From Neocallimastix lanati (nom. inval.) (Eukaryota; Neocallimastigomycota; Neocallimastigomycetes; Neocallimastigales; Neocallimastigaceae), in NCBI GenBank assembly GCA_016946835.1, contig JACVTC010000012.1, positions 137,501-201,500 on the forward strand: DNA of 64,000 nucleotides. The letters are read 5' to 3'. The notes beneath the pieces are model-generated. The model was not told the DNA's origin. It saw only the letters and a program-made list of their open reading frames with translations, and did no database searches. Positions 44,258 to 56,906 of the stretch are shown here, in pieces (positions within the stretch are counted from its first letter, which is position 1; every line of letters begins with the position of its first letter). Position numbers and translations under genes: made by a program.

Positions 44258-47200
44258 TTTCTAGACTTAGAGAATAACTTTATTTAATTTATAATAATAA
44301 TAAAATTACATGATTTTAAAGAAAAAAAAATAAAATAAAATACATGAAATAAAATATTATATATATTATAAAATTATAAAAAGTGCGTTAGAAGCAATAG
44401 CCTCTAACTTTTCCCATTCCTCGATAATAACACCACGTCCATTATTGTGAGTAATAATTTCAGTATTAGTGTTATCAATCGAATCTGTATCTGGAGGTGA
44501 AAATCCATGCCTTATCATTTCGACGTCGACGCTCTTGGTAACGGTAGATTCAACGGAATACCATTTCATCATCAAACTAAAAGATCGACAAATTAATGGT
44601 ATTACGTTTGTTAGAAACTCCGCAATCCCCACAAAATACGGAACAGTTGACGAAGTTGAACTTTGTTTAAAAATATTGTCAACTAATTGTCTTTGTTCCC
44701 CATCATTAACTTTAATTTTTGAATATATTGAACGCCCACCAAGAAGTGCACTCAATATATAATAATAAATATTATTATCATAATCCTTTTCTGAATCTAA
44801 AGAAACATCCAAGGATTTTTGTTCAATTATCAATGCAAACTTCAAAAAGAGATCATCTAGAAAAGGTAAAGATTTATTTCTGTAATATTCCAATTCTTTA
44901 CAGGCAAAGATCCAGTGAGAAAAGCTAGGTACACTAACACCACAACAAGGGCAACATTTAGGGCAATCTTCTGAGACGATTTTTCTTTTAATGGAAATAC
45001 TAATGTCGAATTTAAAACCACACCTAATACGAGAAATCCAAAAGAATCCCAACTGATACTTAGGATATTGAAATGTTAAGTTTCTGATTTCTGAAATAAA
45101 TCCAAAATCATTCTCCTTGTAAATAATTGCTTTTTTAGCTTTTGAGGGTTTGAAGACATCTCTTTCCCAATAAAACTTTTTTATTTCACTTGTTTTCTTA
45201 CCATTTAATTTCTTATCCAAAGTCCTTGATTCTTTAGTCCATGAATAATGTGACATAGTAGGAATATTATTAGTGAGATGATTAATAATACATGATGAAT
45301 TTTTCCATTTTCTAAAGCAACGTAATTGAGATATAGCACAGACAGCTGAAAGAGGAGGTATTCTCAATTCACGAGTAATATTATAAAGACTAACAGAAGA
45401 ATTGCGAGATTTAAATCCGTAACTCCAATAAAGTCCTCTATTAATAATTTTTTGAGCTTTAGAACATCTGCTCTTATTTGAACCAAAGAGAGGAGCATAA
45501 TATATAACAAGACTAAGAATAAACGAAATTAAAACATATTTCTTCAATGGGAGAGGAACAGATTTATTAATAAGAAATCGAAAGTACAAATTTAACTTGA
45601 CATTTAAATTACTGTTTAATTTGGATTGTATAGGTTTCAGTGATAAAGATTCATCAAAAGGAATACCAAGATAGGTATAGTTGTCAGTTTTAGGTAATTT
45701 TTTACTATCAATAAAGAAAGATGGATCTTCATAATTTATCGGTTTAACAAAGTTAATCGGTTTTACAACAAGAGTAGCACACTTATTAATTCCAAAAGTC
45801 ATTTCATTTTTAATAGCCCATTCATGAACTTTATTCAAAATTTTCTTAAGAGCTTGTTTAGATGGAGCAACTAAAACAATATCATCCGCAAAAAGTCCAC
45901 CACAACAATATTGAGAATCTAAATATACACCATACTTATCACAATTATCCAGTATATCATTAATGAACAAATTGAATAAAATAGGAGATAGAGGGCATCC
46001 TTGTCTAACACCACGATTAATCGAAAATTCTTCTGAAAGATTACCATTAAAAAAAGCACGAGCTTTAGAGGATAGATAAAGATTCTTTAAAAACAGATGA
46101 CATTTATCTCTAATTCCTAAGTTATATAATTTGGTCAAAATATTAAAGATAGGAACTGAATCATAGGCTTTTTTAAGATCGAGAAAAGCAAGATAAGTAA
46201 AATTTCCTTTAAATTTTCTTCTTTGACATATCTCTCTAATTGAAATATACAAACTTATGCATTCTTCTTTATTTCTAAATCCAAATTGTTCAGGTCTAAC
46301 AAATTTATGTTCAAGGGCATATTTAGCAATTCTATTAGTAACAATCTTTGAAATAATTTTTAAGCCAACATTAATAAGAGAAATACCACGATAATTATTA
46401 CAATCCGAAAGATCTCCTTTTTTTGGAATTGATATTATAGAAGCCGAATTCCACTCTTCAGGGAAATCACCATCCCAGATCTTGTTAAATAATGAAAGTA
46501 AACATTTAGCACACTTAGAGTAGTGATCATCTGAAGAATCATCTTGATTATCGGATAAATCAGATTTACTAAAGAAGGCTTTAAAAAATTCAATCGGAAT
46601 ACCATCGGGTCCAGGAGCTTTATTATTTTTCATTTCAAGCACAGTGTTTTGAATTTCTTCCATAGTAATAGAATCATTAATATCCCAAGTAAGATTATTA
46701 TTAGGATTAGTTCCAAATAAACTTACCCAGTATTCATTATCCAAACTGTGTTGAGTAACATCAGAAGCTAGTTCACTGTAATGTTCAGCAAATCGATTTA
46801 ATTGATCCGAATGAGAAAATAAAAAGTTACCCTGCTTGTCCTTTAAAACACTTGACGAAATAGAATTAGAGTACACAGGGCGAGATAGCTTCTTTAATTT
46901 TAACCAAGCACTCCTAGCATTTTTATTACTAAAATCATTACATGCAGATTCTATTGACTGATGAAATTGTTTTGATTTAATAGAAAACTTAATTGACCTG
47001 ACTTTACCACATATATTTTTATACTCACGAAGCAAATTTAAAAATTCATCAAGGTTTTCAAGATTAGAACCTAAAGAAAAATTTTTGATTTCATTAAATG
47101 CAACATGCTTTTCATGAGAAAGTTTCTTGATATAATAAGGGCAGTGGAAAGCTGATCCTTTAAGATCACAAGGAACTCTAGCATGAACTTTATCACCAAC

Positions 47201-49090
47201 TTTATTAGCTGTTTCTATAAATTTATTGACCATTTCATTAGAACTTAATTCTTTATTATCATCAAATTCATTAAGAAGAATTGAGAAGTAGTTACTTGAG
47301 AATATTTCATTATGCTTTTCATTACACATGCGTTGGGACCACTTGAATCTTCTAGAAGGAGTAGGAGCACGAAAACCTTCTGAGTCATCTTTCTTACAGG
47401 AAAGGATAAGAGGGAAGTGGTCAGATATATCATTGAATGTACTACAAACAGATACCTTATTAATGTATTCCTTCATTTTACAATTAAATAAAACATGATC
47501 AATACAAGACGATCTACCATCCCGAGCCCATGTGAAATCGAGACCTGATAAGTATTTAGTGAACCACTGATAAGATGATTTATTAAGTAAACTATCTAAT
47601 TGGGATTTAGACATATTAAAGTCACCTACAAGAATAGAAGGTGTATTAGTATGTTTCTTTATCCAATTAGTAATTTCTGAAAAGGCATTCTTTCTTTCTT
47701 CCTTATGAGTGACCGTAGGAACATAAATATTACCAATAGTGCATTTAATTCCCCAAAAAGAAGTAATGTTGACAGAAATGATATACTTATATTCAAAGGG
47801 ATCAGGAGAAAATGAACATGAACGATGTACACTTATACTAAGACCTCTCATACCGGGTATATTTGGATCAGCTTTACGTAAAATTGTATTATAGTGACAA
47901 AGAAATGGGTAATTATTTGAATGTACATTAAGGTATTGGCTATTACCGACCTCTTGCAAGCAAATACAGATGGGTTTAAAAATTTCATTAAAGTATCTAA
48001 TACCATCACGTTTTTCATCATTCCATCCATTAATATTCCAACTGACACAAAGATTAAAGAACTGAGTAGACGGTGAATAAATATTACTATAAAGAAAATC
48101 TTTAGCCATTGATTTAGTTTCAAAAGAAGAAAATTTGTTGTTAAATTTCTTAACTTTACTGAAAGTTCTGATTTTGTCGGTTTGGATCCAATTAATTTTA
48201 TTGATTGGAAGGCAATGGGTAAGAAGAAATAAAATATTTAGGTAATAAGTGGGTTTATCATAGTTTATCCTTAAAATGAAGTAATTTTCCATATTAGGTG
48301 TGTGTGTTTTTATAATTCCATGAACTATTTCATTGCAATTGGAAATACGTTTACTAAGAAATTCCCAAAGTTTACTAACAGACCATGATTGAAGATCATG
48401 AATAAAGATAAGAATGAAATCTTTATTCTGAATATCGTATCTTCGAAGACCACGTCGCAAAACAGGTATAGTTGCTGAATTTGAAGAAGTATTATCCATA
48501 TCAAGAAAGCCTAAAAAATAAAATAAAAGAAGAATAAAATAAAAATAATAAAAATAATAAAAAAAAATAGATAAAAAAATTTTTATATATATATATAATA
48601 AAATAAATTAAAAAATAAAAGAGAAAGTAAATTCCCTTTAAATAGTAAAAAAAAAAATATTGGTGTTGAATATTTGAAAGCTTGAAATATAAAATTGTTC
48701 TTGATGATTTAATAGATTTTAGATTTTGTAAATAATTGATTTTATCCTGTATAACTGATATAATATTTATAAATTTACTCAAGGGTTAGTAATTTATTGA
48801 TACAAAATTACTTGTATATACTGTTAAAATGAATAATTGTTTCTTTTTATCTTTTGAATGATTGTAATTCTTTCAATTAATAAAGCGCTTTAAGATGTTA
48901 AAAATTTTCTGTTGAATAATCATAAATTAGCTAAAAGTATATTTAAAAAGAAAAAATATTAGTAGAGAAAGACTATAAAAAAGATTCCCATCCGTTAAAT
49001 AATGTCTTAAACACAAGCTTTGGAGTGAATCAATCTCCTACATTTCCATTTTACAATAGCTACATGAGAGTATAAATAATACTATAGAAA
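44258..49090 (-). mobile_element. Intact single-ORF LINE
   Basis: Full-length-looking non-LTR retrotransposon on the minus strand. The 5' UTR (48500-49090) carries the conserved block. One large ORF follows, then a short 3' UTR that ends near CTAGACTTAGAGAATAACTT, the counterpart of AGACAGGGAAGAGAATACAC in the other LINEs. No long poly(A) is present at this end. It is flanked by 63-bp inverted repeats instead of a direct target duplication. Confidence 0.75.
44366..48499 (-). CDS. LINE ORF: APE endonuclease and reverse transcriptase
   Basis: A 1377-residue uninterrupted protein. The N-terminal 145 residues are unassigned. The APE-type endonuclease runs about residues 150-370 (VSWNINGWN, LQEVGN, IYVPTVTH, ILVGDFN, SCIDHVLF, ISDHFPLIL, the last two holding catalytic Asp/His). 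The reverse transcriptase spans about 620-900, with NNKAPGPDGIPIEFF, IPKKGDLSDCNNYRGISL, LDLKKAYDSVP, GVRQGCPLSPILFNLF and the catalytic FADD. A thumb region with YTYLGIPFD follows. A Cys/His cluster CPKCCPCCG...HWIFAC lies near 1190-1215. No RNase H is seen. It nicks the target and primes reverse transcription. It looks able to work. Clade not determined. Confidence 0.92.
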   Translation of the reverse strand: MDNTSSNSATIPVLRRGLRRYDIQNKDFILIFIHDLQSWSVSKLWEFLSKRISNCNEIVHGIIKTHTPNMENYFILRINYDKPTYYLNILFLLTHCLPINKINWIQTDKIRTFSKVKKFNNKFSSFETKSMAKDFLYSNIYSPSTQFFNLCVSWNINGWNDEKRDGIRYFNEIFKPICICLQEVGNSQYLNVHSNNYPFLCHYNTILRKADPNIPGMRGLSISVHRSCSFSPDPFEYKYIISVNITSFWGIKCTIGNIYVPTVTHKEERKNAFSEITNWIKKHTNTPSILVGDFNMSKSQLDSLLNKSSYQWFTKYLSGLDFTWARDGRSSCIDHVLFNCKMKEYINKVSVCSTFNDISDHFPLILSCKKDDSEGFRAPTPSRRFKWSQRMCNEKHNEIFSSNYFSILLNEFDDNKELSSNEMVNKFIETANKVGDKVHARVPCDLKGSAFHCPYYIKKLSHEKHVAFNEIKNFSLGSNLENLDEFLNLLREYKNICGKVRSIKFSIKSKQFHQSIESACNDFSNKNARSAWLKLKKLSRPVYSNSISSSVLKDKQGNFLFSHSDQLNRFAEHYSELASDVTQHSLDNEYWVSLFGTNPNNNLTWDINDSITMEEIQNTVLEMKNNKAPGPDGIPIEFFKAFFSKSDLSDNQDDSSDDHYSKCAKCLLSLFNKIWDGDFPEEWNSASIISIPKKGDLSDCNNYRGISLINVGLKIISKIVTNRIAKYALEHKFVRPEQFGFRNKEECISLYISIREICQRRKFKGNFTYLAFLDLKKAYDSVPIFNILTKLYNLGIRDKCHLFLKNLYLSSKARAFFNGNLSEEFSINRGVRQGCPLSPILFNLFINDILDNCDKYGVYLDSQYCCGGLFADDIVLVAPSKQALKKILNKVHEWAIKNEMTFGINKCATLVVKPINFVKPINYEDPSFFIDSKKLPKTDNYTYLGIPFDESLSLKPIQSKLNSNLNVKLNLYFRFLINKSVPLPLKKYVLISFILSLVIYYAPLFGSNKSRCSKAQKIINRGLYWSYGFKSRNSSVSLYNITRELRIPPLSAVCAISQLRCFRKWKNSSCIINHLTNNIPTMSHYSWTKESRTLDKKLNGKKTSEIKKFYWERDVFKPSKAKKAIIYKENDFGFISEIRNLTFQYPKYQLGFFWISRIRCGFKFDISISIKRKIVSEDCPKCCPCCGVSVPSFSHWIFACKELEYYRNKSLPFLDDLFLKFALIIEQKSLDVSLDSEKDYDNNIYYYILSALLGGRSIYSKIKVNDGEQRQLVDNIFKQSSTSSTVPYFVGIAEFLTNVIPLICRSFSLMMKWYSVESTVTKSVDVEMIRHGFSPPDTDSIDNTNTEIITHNNGRGVIIEEWEKLEAIASNALFIIL

Positions 49091-49094
49091 AAAA

Positions 49095-49157
49095 CATATA
49101 CAAAATAATGCTAAAGTAAAAAATACAATAGATTCATTACAATGATAATATGTAGAA
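49095..49157. repeat. 63-bp inverted repeat, right arm
   Basis: Reverse complement of 44191-44253, directly next to the 5' end of the intact LINE. Confidence 0.9.
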
Positions 49158-49967
49158 ACTACATGATATTATTAATTATACAACTCCAATGTTACTACAT
49201 ATCCAGTTTAAGACATTATAGAACGTCAAGTTCACTTTCTACAGTCTTCCAGTATTCCAGATTTCTCTCTTCGTACTAGAAGCCACTTTAGAAAGGATAA
49301 TCATTGATTATCATCAGAATCACAGAAAGCTGTAATTAGTACACCTGATATAGGTTATTCCTTTTCCATCAACCCTCCATAGACCTGGAAAAACAGTCCA
49401 CTTCATTGGGAAATCTTCTGAAACTCTACCCATTCTAATAGCAATAGTAGTATTGTATTTATAACCACAGCGTAAACGTATAATCCACGAAAACCCTAAG
49501 TTGAATTGGGGATATTTTAAGTTAAGCATAATTATAGCTTTATTGTTTGAGAACTTATTACAATCGTAATTTTGACCTTTAATACCTTGAAATTTGGAAA
49601 CTGATTTCCAGTAACGTTCTAAAATATCGTCATATTTTTCACATTTATATTTTTTGATTTTTTTATACAGTGTTCTTGATTCTTTAGCCCAGGAATAATG
49701 ATGCATTTTGGGAATAGATTTAATAAGAGGGAAGTAGATATTACCAATAGTACATTTTTGATTCCAGAAAGAAGTAATATTTACTGAAATGATATATTTG
49801 TTTTTTTTTTTTTTTTTTTTAGACAGGGAAGAGAATACACTTCCAAAACTTTATTAAATTTTATTTTAAAAAATACATGTAGGTGAAAAGTACATTTGAA
49901 ATTAAAAATAAAAAATTAAAAAATAAAAAAATAAAAAAGCTCGAAAATACTATGTATTTCGGCAAGT

Positions 49968-49976
<9 letters not shown>
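49158..49976 (-). pseudogene. LINE debris, including a very short 5'-truncated insertion
   Basis: 49320-49706 codes (minus strand) HHYSWAKESRTLYKKIKK, FSNNKAIIMLNLKYPQF and GFSWIIRLRCGYKYN, matching the LINE at 54135-55484 (about residues 140-270 of that frame). 49725-49795 is a scrap of the endonuclease region (CTIGNIY-type reading). At 49799-49819 a T run is followed by AGACAGGGAAGAG, the 3' end of a LINE cut to about 150 bp. The pieces are joined in an order not found in an intact LINE. Confidence 0.7.
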
Positions 49977-50006
<30 letters not shown>

Positions 50007-50240
50007 GGCAGCAAACTTGTTTCATCTTTATTAATTAAATATTTGATAAAATACATGTAATAAAATAATAAAAAAAAAAAAAAGATAAAAAAATAAACAA
50101 AAAATAAAACACAAAATAAAAATAAAATAATGGTATAATATATTCTAGTTTCATTTAATTAATATTTGTAAGACTTCACAAGGGCATTATTATACTGAAG
50201 TATAATAATTAACTTTGACTTCGCAATGTTAATCATAATT

Positions 50241-53200
50241 TTAAGATACAAAATTATGATCTTCATTGGTTGCGCTAGCCCTGCTGGCCTGTCTTACTGT
50301 TTCTTCAGCATTGACGCTCTTGGTAGTAGTAGTACGATTCGATTTGAACCTATTGAACAAAGACCATTGCTGGCCAATAGCAATAGGTATAATCGATTGG
50401 AGAAATACCGCAGTAACCACTAAGAACGGAGTATCAGAATAAGCACCTGATTTCATCTGGCACTTAAATAGATCCTTCCATTCCCTTGTACTGTTATTAA
50501 TACTTCGACCTCCAATAAGGAAATTAAACACTTTTTCACACACACTAGAATCAATATACACATTATTTTCAATACTATTACTAACATTACTAAAAATACT
50601 ATTACTAATATTATTATTACTATTATAACTATTACTATTATTACTATTACTATTATCATTATTACTATTAACAATATCATTTGTTAGGTTGCCACGGTAA
50701 AAAGCATTATATAAAAATAAAATTTTATCATTAACTTTACTACGAGTATGATTGAAAAAGGGACAATCAATTAACCAATGACTTATCCATTGTTTATTAC
50801 TTTTACAACAGGGACAAAAATTAGGACACATTTGGTCCACTATTTTTGCAGCTTTAGCAATTCTAGCATCTAATCTATATCCGCTTCGTGCTCTCAATAG
50901 CCAATAGAAACCATATGAAAGATCAGGATAGTCATAACAAAGTTTTATAAATTTTGATGTTTCTTCGAATTTGTTTTTGTCATAAAACTCAGCTTTAATA
51001 GAATTGATTTTCATATCTCTTTTCCAATAAAAATCCTTGATTTTATTATCGTTATTACCTCTTTTCTCTAGTTTACGTTTAAGAGTTCTACTTTCTTTTG
51101 TCCATGTATATTTTCTAGATTTTGGAATATTATTAACTAAATAGGAAATAATACAATTTGAATTTTTCCATTTATCAAAACATTTGACCTGAGACAAAGC
51201 ACACTTAGCTGACAATGGAGGAATATGTAAATCTTTTGAAATAGAATATACATTAATAAATGATTTGGCTTTTTGTATACCTGCAATCCATCTTAATCCT
51301 TTATTAATTAATTTCTGAGTATTATTTGTTCTCGTTTTATTCGAACCAAGTAAAGGTGCAAAGTAAGAGACTTTACTAAGTACATAAGAGTTAATTATAA
51401 TCTTCTTAAATGGAATAGGAATTTTGGAATTTGAAAGAAATTTACTAACAGAAAAGAGAGCTTTAGTTACTTTAGAGTTAAGTAATTTAATAATAGGTTT
51501 CAACGATAAGCTTTTATCAAATGGTATACCTAAATAGGTATAACATTTAGTTATTGGAATTGGTTGACCAGCAAGATAAAAAGTAGGATCTCTTTTATTT
51601 TGAAAAAGAGGTGTGTCTGGTCGAATCACCATCGTTGCACACTTATTAATTCCAAAATTCATCATATTAAATTTAGCCCATTCATTTACCTTCTTAAGCA
51701 TTTTTTTCAACTTAGTTCTTGACGGTGCGCATAGAACAATATCATCTGCAAAGAGTCCACCACAACATCTAGATTCGCCTAAAGGAATTCCAAGTTCTGA
51801 AACATCATTAAAAATGTCATTAATAAAAAGATTGAAAAGAATTGGTGATAGTGGACAACCTTGTCTAACTCCTTTCATAATATTAAAAGATTCCGAATAT
51901 TGATCATCAATTTTAACACTAGCTTTGGATGTCAAATATAGATTTTTTTATAAATTGATAACATTTACCTCTAATACCTAAAGCATCTAATTTATATAAA
52001 ATATTACCTATTGGAACAGAATCATATGCCTTTTTTAAATCTAGAAAAGCTAGGTAAGTTTCTTTATTATCATTTTTACGCCTTTGACAAATTTCTCGAA
52101 TTGAAATAAATAAACTAACACATTCTTCTTTAGTACGAAATCCAAATTGCTCTGGCCTAATAAAATTATTTTTAAGTCCATATTCTGAAATTCTTTTGGA
52201 GACTATTTTCGAAATGAGTTTAATACCATTGTTAATCAGAGAAATACCTCGATAATTGTCACAATCAGATAGATCATCTCCTTTTTTAGGAATAGATATA
52301 ATACTTGCTTCATTCTATGAGCTAGGAAATTCTCCATTCCAAATTCTTGAGTATATCTTCTGTAAACAATTTAAACCAGAAGAAGAATTATTTACTGAAT
52401 TTTCGTCATCCGGAGGAATTAAAGCTTTATAAAATTCAATAGGAATTCCATCCGGGCCTGAAGCTTTAAAATTTGGAGTAGCCAAAATTGCTTCTCTAAT
52501 TTCTTCTATACTGATGTCTTGATTTATATCCCATTCATTGTGTCTCGTATACCTAATTGTTCCATTGGAAAATTTATTATACCATTCGATTAATGCACTA
52601 TTGATATCAGAATGGCTTGAAGCAAGTTTTTTATAGTGATTGTGCCATACTTCTAACTGTTCTTTAGTAGAAGTAGCTAGTTTACCATTTTTGTCTTTTA
52701 CTGGAGAATTTGACATATTTTTAAATTTATCTACTTTTGCTGTTGTTTTAAGCCATTTCCAAGCTTTTTTAGGGTTATGAGATTTCATATATTCACATCC
52801 TGTATTAATCCAATGTTGGTATTCAGTTTTCCTATAAATATTACACATATGATGAATAATTTTGCACATTCTATTATATTTATCAATTAATTCTTCAAAT
52901 TCATCTAAATTATGATAGGAACCTCTTCTTTTAATGGATTTATATAATTTCATTTTGAGTTTTTGCAAATTAAATATTTTCTGCGACATATGAAAAAAAG
53001 ATTTTCGAACTTCTGAAATTGACGTGATATTAAGTTCCTTAGCAATATTGAATGAAGTTGAAATAAATTTCTTTGAAATATCATCAATACTAATATTAGG
53101 ATCTGGAATCACTTCCTCTAATACACTAAAATAGTTGTTGTCAAAAATTGATTCTTTTTCATTTATACATTTTAATCTATCCCATTTAACTGTCTTTTTA

Positions 53201-53926
53201 GGCAGAGAGAAAGAATTATCTGAATTAACTGATGAAAAACATTTACCTTTTATTAATAAAGGTTTATGATCCGAAATGGGGGGGAAAGTCAATAAAAGTA
53301 CCATATGAAAGTAAATCTAACATATGATCATTGACAATCGCATGATCTATATCAGATTCTCTATTACCTCTACTCCATGAAATTGGGGAGCCCCATAAGG
53401 GAAGAATTTTCCAATTACTAAATTTAGAGAGCAAATTACTTAATTTCTCAGTAGGTAAATTAAAATCACCAACCAACATTGAAGGATGAGAAGAGTGACT
53501 ATTTAACCAAGACAATATTTCAATTCTAGCAGCTCTAGCATGAAGGCTATGGCCACTATGAGGTACGTACACATTACCAATAGAACATTTAGTGAAATTC
53601 CAAAAATTATAAGTATACAAGGAAATAATATACTCATAAGTGTTGTTTTCAAGAGAGGCTTGACAAGAATTATGAAACCCAATATAAAGACCTCTTTTAC
53701 CGGGAATTTCATTATTAGCTTTTTTGAAGAAATGTTTGTAGTTTTTTAATGATACTCGACATGGATATTTACTGCTAGAACCTGAACCATTTCCTGTTTC
53801 CTGAAAGCATAAGAAAAGTGGTTTGTACATTGAAATAAAGAATTCAACACTGTCTTTTTTATCAAAGTTCCATCCATTAGTATTCCAACTGACACATAGA
53901 GAAAATTCTTTAACTGTATTATTATT
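50241..53926 (-). pseudogene. LINE 2 ORF (endonuclease and RT), broken
   Basis: Reads right to left. Endonuclease at 53926-53270 (VSWNTNGWN, LFLCFQETGN, MLVGDFNLPTEKL, SDIDHAIV). Central region and RT start at 53304-52315 (FKASGPDGIPIEFYKAL, YSRIWNGEFP). RT core at about 52314-51936 in another frame (NYRGISLINNG, LDLKKAYDSVP). RT end, thumb and Cys-rich tail at 51935-50241 (GVRQGCPLSPILFNLF, GGLFADDIVL, YTYLGIPFD, CPNFCPCCKS...HWLIDC). Frame breaks lie near 53270, 52315 and 51936. An N/S repeat-rich insert (about residues 415-455 of the last frame) lies near the C-terminus. Confidence 0.85.
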
Positions 53927-53937
53927 AATATGAGTGT

Positions 53938-53979
<42 letters not shown>

Positions 53980-54134
53980 CAGGGAAGAGAATACACTTCC
54001 AAAAACTTTATTAAATTTTATTTTAAAAAATACATGTACGTGAAAAGTACATTAGAAATTAAAAATAAAAAATTAAAAAATAAAAAATAAAAAATAAAAA
54101 AGCTCGAAAATACTATGTATTTCGGCAAGTTGTA

Positions 54135-55484
54135 CTATGCGGGAATTTTACCCTTCCTATCAAATAAAAAAGAAATAAAATTTAGAAGTAACATCCTTAA
54201 AATAGATAGTGTGGTGTCCACTAAACTCTCCCCGGATTCATCATTTATTGAGCTACTAGGGCGAGAATCACCCTTCGTAGTAATAGATGATAATCCTGTA
54301 TTTTCATTATGCCTTATCAGTACAACGTCGACGCTCTTGGTTAAGTTTGATATTTTGCAATACCTATCAAATAATAGCTCAAACGAACTACTAATGATAG
54401 GTATTGCATTTGTTAAGAATTCCGCCAAGCCCACAATTTTTGGAACAGGTGACTCAGATGAACCTTTGAAAAGTAGTTCATTTAAATGTCTCTGTTCCCC
54501 ACTATCGAAATGTAGTTCATTTAAAACTAAAGTCCCACCAAGAAGGAACAAGTATATATAATGATTGATATAATCTTCAAAATCAGAAATAGAGTCATAG
54601 GAAGAAAGAGGATTAAACGCTCTAATCTTCCTAAGGAATAAAACATAGAGATCATCGATGAAATTTAAAGAATTCCATCTAAAAGATGCAAGAGCATCGC
54701 ATTTAAAAATCCAATGTTCAAAAGATTGATTACCTTCACCACAACATGGGCAGGACTTTGGACAATCTTCTGAAACTCTACCCATTCTAATAGCAATAGT
54801 AGTATTGTATTTATAACCACAGCGTAAACGTATAATCCACGAAAATCCTAAGTTGAATTGGGGATATTTTAAGCTAAGCATTATTATAGCTTTATTGTTT
54901 GAGAACTTGTTACTATCGTAGTTTTGACCTTTAATACCTTGAAATCTGGAAACTGATTTCCAGTAACGTTCTATAATATCGTCATATTTTACACATTTAT
55001 ATTTTTTGATTTTTTTATATAGTGTTCTAGATTCTTTAGTCCAGGAATAATAAGGCATTTTGGGAATAGATTTAATAAGATCCTTTATGATACAGTTTGA
55101 TTTACTCCATTTTGCAAATGATTTAATCTGTAAGGCTGCGCAGATACCAGCAATAGGAGGGATGCTTAGATCTCGAGATAAAGCATAAGTACTCATTGTT
55201 GAATTATGTCTAATATAATCATTGTTTTCTGTATTTGTTTTACCATTTTTAGAGAAGGAACCGATACACCAAAATAGACCAGTATTAATTAATGTTTGAA
55301 TTCTAGCCGTTCTATATTTGTTTGAACCAAGTAAAGGAGAATAATAAATTACTTTACTAATAACAAAGGATTGAAGAACTTTTTTCTTGTATACAATAGG
55401 AATAAGTTTATTTGAAAAGAAACGTGTAAATGAAAGAAGGGATTTTCTAACTTTAAAATGCATGAAAATGACCTTGATTCTCAT
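54135..55484 (-). pseudogene. LINE 3 C-terminal part (sense piece)
   Basis: 449-residue frame covering the RT thumb to the C-terminus: SKVIYYSPLLGSNKYRTAR, SIPPIAGICAALQIKSF, YYSWTKESRTLYKKIKK, CPKSCPCCGEGNQSFEHWIFKC, FLLGG and TKSVDVVLIRH. It lacks the endonuclease and RT core because of the inversion, so it is not functional. The first few residues come from the inverted segment across the junction. Confidence 0.85.
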
Positions 55485-56859
55485 TACAATTCGCTTACGG
55501 CTGATGAAATGGTAGAAAAATTTATCAATACAGCAAATAATATCGGGAAGAATATTAAGGCTTTCATTCCAACAAATTTAAAGGGCTCTGCTTTTCATTG
55601 TCCTTATTACATTAAAAGACTGTCTCATGAAAAACATATTGCATTTCGGAATATTAAGCCTTACTTTAATTGTGAAAATGTTGATAATTACCTTGAACAA
55701 TTTAATAAATATGAAAAACTTTGCAAATTAATCAAGAAAACTAAGAGTAAATTTCGTTCTGCTAGATTTAAGGCTAATATAGTAAAAATAGGTAATTATT
55801 TTTTGAATAAAGATTTCAAAAATGGTTGGAGATGTTTAAAGAAAATGGCTAAACCATCATATTCATCTACCTCCCTTACTTGCATTAAATCTAAGTTTGG
55901 TCAAGATATTATTTCTCCTTCAAAGCAATTAGATAGATGGGCTGAATATTATAAAGATCTTGCTTCGGATCCCTCAGGTCACAGCCTTAATCGTAATTAC
56001 TGGAATCATGCTTTAAGGAATATTAGTCTTAGATCCACTACCTGGAATATAAATGGTCCTATTACGATTGAAGATATTAAAAAAACTATTTCATCGATGA
56101 AAAATAACAAAGCACCCGGCCCCGATGGTATTCCGATTGAATTCTACAAAGCTCTTTTTTGTAACGAGGAATTACTAGAATCACATCCTGCTGCTGGAAA
56201 GTGTCTAAAATTGATATTTAATAAAATATGGAATGGGTCATTTCCTAAAAAATGGAACTCAGCTTCTATTGTATCAATTCCTAAGAAGGGTGACCTATCA
56301 GATTGTAGTAATTATTGAGGTATTTCTCTCATTAACGTTGGACTAAAAATCATTTCAAAAATTATAACAGATAGAATATCTACTTACGCACTCTCACACA
56401 ATTTCATTAGACCTGAACAATTTGGATTTCGCAACCGCGAAGAATGCATTAGTTTATTCATTTCCGTTAGAGAAATTTGTCAAAGAAGAAAATTCCAAGG
56501 AAAATTCACATATTTAGCTTTTTTAGATCTTAAAAAAGCTTATGATTCAGTTCCTATTTTTAACATTCTTACTAAATTATATCATTATGGAGTACGCGGT
56601 AAATGTTTTGATTTTCTTTGTAATTTATATACTTCATCTAAAGCTCGTGCTCGATTTGCTTCAATGTTATCAAATGAATTTCCTATTAAAAGAGGTGTTC
56701 GTCAAGGTTGTCCTTTATCTCCAATCTTATTCAATTTATTCATCAATGATATACTAAATGACTGTGAAAAGTATGGTGTTAATGTTGGAAGAAAAAAGTG
56801 TTGTGGTGGACTCTTTGCTGATGATGTTGTTCTCATTGCTCCAAATGCAAAAAATTTAG

Positions 56860-56861
<2 letters not shown>

Positions 56862-56906
<45 letters not shown>

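Noticed and set aside
44469-44762. Plus-strand frames over the intact LINE
   Set aside because: Antisense shadows of the LINE ORF; no independent features.
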